From positions 2,912,208 through 2,976,207 of the forward strand of contig JAADJZ010000001.1 in assembly GCA_011032825.1 (NCBI GenBank): a stretch of 64,000 bases of DNA, in the 5' to 3' direction. This DNA is from Massariosphaeria phaeospora (taxonomy: Eukaryota > Ascomycota > Dothideomycetes > Pleosporales). Of the stretch, positions 57,471-64,000 are shown in pieces (the stretch's first letter is position 1; each line of letters begins with the position of its first letter). The translations under genes were made by a program, and so were the position numbers. A model generated the notes under the pieces. The model made no database searches and was not told the origin of the DNA. It saw only the letters and a program-made list of their open reading frames with translations.

Positions 57471-59880
57471 GCCTATAGAGCTTTAACGTACAAATAAAGA
57501 GAGTATAAAAGTAGTAGCTAATCTAGGCTCTACTTAGCAGCTATTCTTTAACTACTTGTAAGTTAAATAGAATAATTTATACTTGCAGAACTTTGTACGC
57601 TCTACAAAAGTTGCTAAAACACGTGCTTAGTAGTAGAAATACAGCGTACTACTTGCTCGCCTAAATGTTTCCTAAAACAAAATTAATTTAAAAAAGAAAA
57701 GCTTTTTTTGCAAAACGTGTTACGGCAAACAACCTACGTTGCTTTGCTTTATAAACATTACAAAAAGTAGTAAAAGTATACTAGATTACTTCTACTAGGT
57801 TTATTTTAAAACTTATTAAAATAAAAGTACATTTCTTTTAAACGACCTTGCTAGCGGCGCTAGCGCTTTTGATCTTTTAAATACATTTAATCTTAAGCAA
57901 AAGAAAGCGTACAGTTAGATTCTTAAGACCTTTGATTTTATTGCTCTTAAAAAAGACATTTTTAAATGAATTGTGCTTAACAATTTTTTTTTTTATAAAG
58001 TTAATAGTTTACATTTCTAGCGTATTCTATCGCGCATTATTCTGTTTACAAATAAGCAAGCTGTACTAGATAAAACTACAGTAGTTTAATAGATAATAAA
58101 AAAGTTTAGGCTCTATTAAAACGAGATTAAAAAGCTTTTAAAAGAGTTTTACGGCAAGGTTTATTTATTTTTTAACGTATAAACGTTTTGCTGTAACAAG
58201 GCAATAAATAGTGTAGTTGCTTATTAAGTAAATTGCTACGGTAAAACGCGTACAGCGCTTTTAGTACTTACAAAGCTTTTAGATTTACATAGTAGCGCTA
58301 ATTTCTGCGCGAACGTTCTTGCAGTTATCAAAACTTATAATATTAAAAACAGAATTAGCTACTTTGTACTAGACAACGCGTTTTTTAACAACACTATAGT
58401 TAATAACTTTGCAAAAAAGCTAAACTTTAACCTAGCGTAAAAAAAACTTCGCTGCGCTAGTTACATTATTAACTTAATTGCTAAGCAGATTCTATAAAAG
58501 CAGAATTATAAAATGTTTAAACAAAAGCTTTTAACTTGCACTAGTTTAAAAAATAAGTACAAAATTTAAAAACAAAAGAAGCTTATTAAAATGCTTTATA
58601 TAATTGTACAAGATATTAGAGCTTTTGCAAGCAAAACTTAACGCTTTAAAAACGTACAAAAGCATTTTTAAAAAGCAAAAAATCTACAAGCAAAAAAAGC
58701 TGCGCCTATTTTTAAGCTTATTATGTGTAATAATACTTAGTACGTTGTTTTTTACTTTACTATTGCGCAAATATTTTATTTTGTACACAACTAACTTTAG
58801 AGCGAAATTGCTCTACTTTACATTGCTTTTTTTTATTTTTAAAAACAAAACGTTTGTTGCATGCAAATTTTTATTGTAATTTACTTTTTATTTATAATGC
58901 AACAACGCGTAGTAGTGTTGTTGTTGTAATAAAAAAGTTAGCGCTAGCTATTTTGTAGCGAAAGTTTAAAAGCACTTTTGCAGCGAAAACATAGCTAAGA
59001 GCTAGCAGCTATTGCAAGCGAAAGTAGTAGCAAGCTTGCTTAATTATTTTAGCGTATTTTTTGCGACTCTATTAAAACTTTGCTTTGCGCTAGATTACTT
59101 TACTTTATTGCTACGCAATATTTTTTTTATTTTTAAAAAACGCCTAAGGGTATGACTTTGTTGCAGCAATTTTTAAAATTACATTAAAATGCAACGTTGT
59201 AAGCGAAAACAAAAGTGTAGTAAAGTATTTTTAAATTTAGCTATAAAATTGTCTTAATTAAAACGCTACTTAACTAACGACTGCTTTAGATAAAACTTAA
59301 CCTACGATATAGCTACACGCGCCGCAAAGCTACAAAACGCTATTAATACGTTTTTAAATAACGAAATTTTAAAGTACTAAGCTCTTTTAACTAGACAGCT
59401 TAAAAAACTGCTTAATAAAATGCCTAGCTAGTTTCTTGCTTGTATTGTACTACAAAATCGCATAGCTACGTACAATTAAAATGTAATTAATAAGTTAATT
59501 AAAATTCTAGAACTTTTTAAAGACGCTACTAAGATGCTTAAAGCTAGGCTAAATAAAAACGTTGATATAAGTGTAGCGCACGTTGCTAGATGCTTTAAAA
59601 TTCTCTTGCGTAAGCTTAAAAACTTAAAAATTAAGTATTAAAAGTCTTTGCACGATTTTTATTAGTATATGTAAGTAGCAATCAAACAAGCGTAGCAAAA
59701 AGCAAAGAATTACTATGCTTTGCTTAATAGATTGCTAGTATACGCCGCTGCAGTTCTGTTAAACTCAAAAAGTAAAAAACTTCTATTAGAAAAAGAGTAG
59801 AGCACTTACTAGGCGAACATAGGCGTTGCCTAGGTGCGCGCTTTGTACAAACAAAAGTACAAAAGTATTTCTATTACTTT
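57471..59880 (+). pseudogene. Second hAT transposase relic, RIP-decayed
   Basis: Plus-strand text through stops: TRTALLVLTKLLDLHSSANF (about 58250-58305), ISYFVLDNAFFNNT (about 58345-58395) and LRCASYIINLIAKQIL (about 58448-58500). This corresponds to the hAT pattern GxHSGxNIA, YFVLDNAxxND, RLRCxGHIxNL. The C-terminal end (ANIGVAWVRALYKQKYKS, about 59815-59870) matches the W-VGKLWE-YK region before the dimerisation domain. It is unrelated in sequence state to the GC-balanced hAT at 54084. Ends not defined. Confidence 0.75.
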
Positions 59881-59918
59881 GCTAGAGAATACATTGTTGT
59901 TCTAGAAATCTCGCGCTA

Positions 59919-60096
59919 CGCTAGCGAATAGGTAGAGAGTACTTATTGTTGAGTATAAGTTGAGTTAGAGTCGCACAAACCTAAAGTTAAAGTTAAGTTA
60001 AAGTAATTAAAGCGTAGGTTAAGGTTGAGTTATAGGTACTACTTTTAGGTTAATAAATCTATTATAACTAGCTGTTATAATTATAAAAAGAAAATA
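59919..60096 (+). mobile_element. R element arm, left half of a palindrome
   Basis: Matches positions 1-178 of the R element (starts CGCTAGCGAATAGG after TA) and ends AAAAAGAAAATA at MITE M copy 2. Confidence 0.85.
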
Positions 60097-60568
60097 ACGT
60101 ACTTTATAAGTTCGCCGGACACATAGGTTCGCCGAACACTTGTTTTTACTAAAGAAAATCAATAATCTAAGGTTTAATAACTTTAGATCTACTTTATAGA
60201 ATTCTCTAAAAATTTCACTACTAAGCTGCATCTATATAAACTTTAAAATTCTAAGGTTACTAAGCTGCATCTATATAAACTTTAAGATTCTAAGGTTACT
60301 AAGCTCTAGCCTTAGTATTTAAAAAGCTATTAAAGAAAGCTTAAATTATAGGAATTATTTTAGCGTATCTTTTGTATCTCTAGAATTAGACTAGGTAGAG
60401 CTTAGTAATATTAGAATTGAAAAGTTAATGTATACAGAAATAACACATTAAATTTTTAGAAAATTCTATTAAGTAGATCTAGAGTTATTAAGCCTTAGAT
60501 TATTGATTTTCTTTAGTAAAAACAAGTGTTCGGCGAACCTATGTGTCCGGCGAACTTATAAAGTACGT
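60097..60568. mobile_element. MITE M, copy 2 (472 bp)
   Basis: TA on both sides; the same inverted termini as copy 1, orientation reversed. Longer than copy 1 because a 41-bp block (ACTAAGCTGCATCTATATAA...) is tandemly duplicated at about 60218-60299. Confidence 0.88.
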
Positions 60569-60710
60569 TATTTTCTTTTTATAATTATAACAGCTAGTTA
60601 TAATAGATTTATTAACCTAAAAGTAGTACCTATAACTCAACCTTAACCTACGCTTTAATTACTTTAACTTAACTTTAACTTTAGGTTTGTGCGACTCTAA
60701 CTCAACTTAT
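60569..60710 (-). mobile_element. R element arm, inverted right half
   Basis: Reverse complement of R positions about 178 down to 35; mirrors 59919-60096 across the MITE. Confidence 0.85.
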
Positions 60711-61230
60711 AGCTTATACAACTAGCGAACCGAATAAAAAGCACCTTGAGCGTACTTGGTCAAATTTGGAAAAAGCTAAAATGGAGAAATAGCTATTTTA
60801 TACGCAATATTAGGCGCAAATTTATAGGAAATATTCTACTGTACTTAGCTAGCCCTATAGACTTAGAAAGTAAAGTTATTGCTATATAGTATATATAGCT
60901 TATAACTCTAGAAGTTTAGTTAAGAAAAGCTATAGAAAAAGAGTTATATAAAAATAGATATAGTATAGTATTAAAAATCTAACTAAATTAAAGAATAAGG
61001 CTTTTAAGTAACTAGAACCAAAAAACATATTCTTTAATTTAATTAGATTTTTGTCTAATTAATAGCAGGGTATAGCTATGTTTAGTAACTAGTTTTCTAT
61101 ACTATATTAGGTATAATCTATAACACAGGCTAATTAAGTACATTACAAAGACTATATAGGTTAATCAAATATTATTACAAATATTCAGAGTTTATATAAT
61201 ATCTTATCTACTCTAGTTAGTAAATAATTT
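60711..61230. other. AT-rich spacer with a hairpin
   Basis: No gene. At 60973-60997 and 61028-61052 two 25-bp arms (AAAAATCTAACTAAATTAAA...) are inverted with one mismatch around a 30-base loop. Confidence 0.6.
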
Positions 61231-63582
61231 AGAAAGTTCTAATAGAGAAAGAACTTGGCGAAAAGAGTAAGAACAATTCTAGTCCTCTCTAGCTACACTA
61301 AACAGGCTGCGCCCTTTGAGATGGCAATTTCAGAATAATTGTTCTTCCACTTGTTCGCGTACAGTCTTCAAAGAAGTAGAAAGTTCTAATAGAGAAAGAA
61401 CTTGGCGAAAAGAGTAAGAACAATTCTAGTCCTCTCTAGCTACACTAAACAGGCTGCGCCCTTTGAGATGGCAATTTCAGAATAATTGTTCTTCCACTTG
61501 TTCGCGTGCAGTCTTCAAAGAAGTAGAAAGTTCTAATAGAGAAAGAACTTGGCGAAAAGAGTAAGAACAATTCTAGTCCTCTCTAGCTACACTAAACAGG
61601 CTGCGCCCTTTGAGATGGCAATTTCAGAATAATTGTTCTTCCACTTGTTCGCGTGCAGTCTTCAAAGAAGTAGAAAGTTCTAATAGAGAAAGAACTTGGC
61701 GAAAAGAGTAAGAACAATTCTAGTCCTCTCTAGCTACACTAAACAGGCTACGCTCTTTGAGATGGCAATTTCAGAATAATTGTTCTTCCACTTGTTCGCG
61801 TGCAGTCTTCAAAGAAGTAGAAAGTTCTAATAGAGAAAGAACTTGGCGAAAAGAGTAAGAACAATTCTAGTCCTCTCTAGCTACACTAAACAGGCTACGC
61901 TCTTTGAGATGGCAATTTCAGAATAATTGTTCTTCCACTTGTTCGCGTGCAGTCTTCAAAGAAGTAGAAAGTTCTAATAGAGAAAGAACTTGGCGAAAAG
62001 AGTAAGAACAATTCTAGTCCTCTCTAGCTACACTAAACAGGCTACGCTCTTTGAGATGGCAATTTCAGAATAATTGTTCTTCCACTTGTTCGCGTGCAGT
62101 CTTCAAAGAAGTAGAAAGTTCTAATAGAGAAAGAACTTGGCGAAAAGAGTAAGAACAATTCTAGTCCTCTCTAGCTACACTAAACAGGCTGCGCCCTTTG
62201 AGATGGCAATTTCAGAATAATTGTTCTTCCACTTGTTCGCGTGCAGTCTTCAAAGAAGTAGAAAGTTCTAATAGAGAAAGAACTTGGCGAAAAGAGTAAG
62301 AACAATTCTAGTCCTCTCTAGCTACACTAAACAGGCTGCGCCCTTTGAGATGGCAATTTCAGAATAATTGTTCTTCCACTTGTTCGCGTGCAGTCTTCAA
62401 AGAAGTAGAAAGTTCTAATAGAGAAAGAACTTGGCGAAAAGAGTAAGAACAATTCTAGTCCTCTCTAGCTACACTAAACAGGCTGCGCCCTTTGAGATGG
62501 CAATTTCAGAATAATTGTTCTTCCACTTGTTCGCGTACAGTCTTCAAAGAAGTAGAAAGTTCTAATAGAGAAAGAACTTGGCGAAAAGAGTAAGAACAAT
62601 TCTAGTCCTCTCTAGCTACACTAAACAGGCTGCGCCCTTTGAGATGGCAATTTCAGAATAATTGTTCTTCCACTTGTTCGCGTGCAGTCTTCAAAGAAGT
62701 AGAAAGTTCTAATAGAGAAAGAACTTGGCGAAAAGAGTAAGAACAATTCTAGTCCTCTCTAGCTACACTAAACAGGCTGCGCCCTTTGAGATGGCAATTT
62801 CAGAATAATTGTTCTTCCACTTGTTCGCGTACAGTCTTCAAAGAAGTAGAAAGTTCTAATAGAGAAAGAACTTGGCGAAAAGAGTAAGAACAATTCTAGT
62901 CCTCTCTAGCTACACTAAACAGGCTGCGCCCTTTGAGATGGCAATTTCAGAATAATTGTTCTTCCACTTGTTCGCGTGCAGTCTTCAAAGAAGTAGAAAG
63001 TTCTAATAGAGAAAGAACTTGGCGAAAAGAGTAAGAACAATTCTAGTCCTCTCTAGCTACACTAAACAGGCTGCGCCCTTTGAGATGGCAATTTCAGAAT
63101 AATTGTTCTTCCACTTGTTCGCGTGCAGTCTTCAAAGAAGTAGAAAGTTCTAATAGAGAAAGAACTTGGCGAAAAGAGTAAGAACAATTCTAGTCCTCTC
63201 TAGCTACACTAAACAGGCTGCGCCCTTTGAGATGGCAATTTCAGAATAATTGTTCTTCCACTTGTTCGCGTACAGTCTTCAAAGAAGTAGAAAGTTCTAA
63301 TAGAGAAAGAACTTGGCGAAAAGAGTAAGAACAATTCTAGTCCTCTCTAGCTACACTAAACAGGCTGCGCCCTTTGAGATGGCAATTTCAGAATAATTGT
63401 TCTTCCACTTGTTCGCGTGCAGTCTTCAAAGAAGTAGAAAGTTCTAATAGAGAAAGAACTTGGCGAAAAGAGTAAGAACAATTCTAGTCCTCTCTAGCTA
63501 CACTAAACAGGCTGCGCCCTTTGAGATGGCAATTTCAGAATAATTGTTCTTCCACTTGTTCGCGTGCAGTCTTCAAAGAAGT
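61231..63582. repeat. 147-bp satellite, 16 tandem copies
   Basis: Unit starts AGAAAGTTCTAATAGAGAAA; starts at 61231, 61378, 61525 and so on, exactly every 147 bp through 63435 (2352 bp in all), with a 12-base partial copy after 63582. Variation is limited to a few positions (GGCTGCGCCC versus GGCTACGCTC; CGCGTGCAG versus CGCGTACAG). Each unit has an inverted pair AAGAACAATTCT / AGAATAATTGTTCTT. No coding capacity. Confidence 0.98.
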
Positions 63583-64000
63583 AGAAAGTTCTAGTTATAG
63601 AAAGAATAGCTTTACTCCGTAATCTATACTCTAGACAAGATAGCTATTTAGTAATATAACTCTAGTTAGTTTTAAGTTTAGTTCTCTATTATATTATTAG
63701 CATATAATTTACAATATAGAAGTAAAGCAATTATTTAAGTAAGAAATAAAGTATTAACTATAGAAAATATATATAATTGTAAGAGTTACAGACTAAGTTA
63801 ACTAGAGTAACAATTAACGTTGTCTAAAGAAGTGTAGGTAGATTTAGCTATAAGAAATTAGTAAGTAGATGCTATAGAATATATAGAGGGATATATACTA
63901 TATATATAGCTTATTAATTTTTTTCCATTTAATTCTGTATTTATATAGCTTTTAAGTTTAGAGAGATAAGCAGAGTTAAAAAAAACACTTAAAACCCTAA
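63583..64000. other. AT-rich distal flank of the satellite
   Basis: TATATA-rich, no gene. The last bases read AAAACCCTAA, a single telomere-like hexamer only. Confidence 0.4.

Noticed and set aside
58604..58879. 91-codon hydrophobic open frame
   Set aside because: Lies in the middle of the hAT-2 relic; leucine/phenylalanine runs come from AT-rich decay.
61231..63582. Satellite as a CRISPR-like array
   Set aside because: The 147-bp units follow each other directly without unique spacers, and the host is a fungus.
63995..64000. CCCTAA at the right edge as a telomere
   Set aside because: Only one hexamer, and at the right end of a chromosome the plus strand should read TTAGGG.

Overview
The window looks like a subtelomeric or otherwise repeat-rich stretch of a filamentous ascomycete chromosome. 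The evidence is genes with short GT-AG introns, fungal NLR-type genes, pogo/Fot1, Tc1, hAT, Ty3/gypsy and Ty1/copia elements, and pervasive C-to-T / G-to-A decay of repeats that fills every frame with TAG/TAA. That decay is the signature of repeat-induced point mutation (RIP). The class is probably Dothideomycetes (judged from the element families and AT-isochore style); no species can be named. No rRNA, tRNA or CRISPR was seen.

Layout. 1-2.9 kb: RIP-decayed ends of a gypsy element, pogo relics and a MITE. 2.96-8.2 kb: a GC-balanced island with one large minus-strand gene. Six exons can be joined in frame into 1559 codons: an N-terminal nucleoside-phosphorylase-like (PNP_UDP) domain, a NACHT NTPase, and a C-terminal module ending in two membrane segments. 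8.7-11.3 kb: a nearly intact pogo/Fot1 element with 95-bp terminal inverted repeats, TA target duplication and one premature TAG. 11.7-13.4 kb: an unidentified ORF that is clean at its 5' end and progressively riddled with stops. 13.5-50.9 kb: a block of nested, RIP-decayed transposons (Tc1/mariner, at least two pogo-type relics, three gypsy elements, one copia, a Fot1-type relic, 323-bp MITEs). 51-55.9 kb: a second gene island. It has a divergent pair (a decayed ubiquitin-like-domain gene and a small membrane protein gene) whose last exons are inverted copies of each other, and an NB-ARC NLR remnant split by a hAT element with a perfect 8-bp target duplication. 57.4-60.7 kb: a second hAT relic and a palindrome with a MITE in its centre. 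61.2-63.6 kb: sixteen tandem copies of a 147-bp satellite.

Functionally, the non-transposon genes are the classes fungi use for non-self recognition and programmed cell death (NACHT and NB-ARC STAND proteins, a ubiquitin-like fusion protein, a small membrane protein). The best candidate for something undescribed is the PNP-NACHT protein, whose expected C-terminal repeat domain is replaced by a membrane-anchored module. Next is the Ubl/membrane-protein pair sharing one inverted 3' exon. All element coordinates without a stated terminus or target duplication are approximate, because RIP obscures boundaries.
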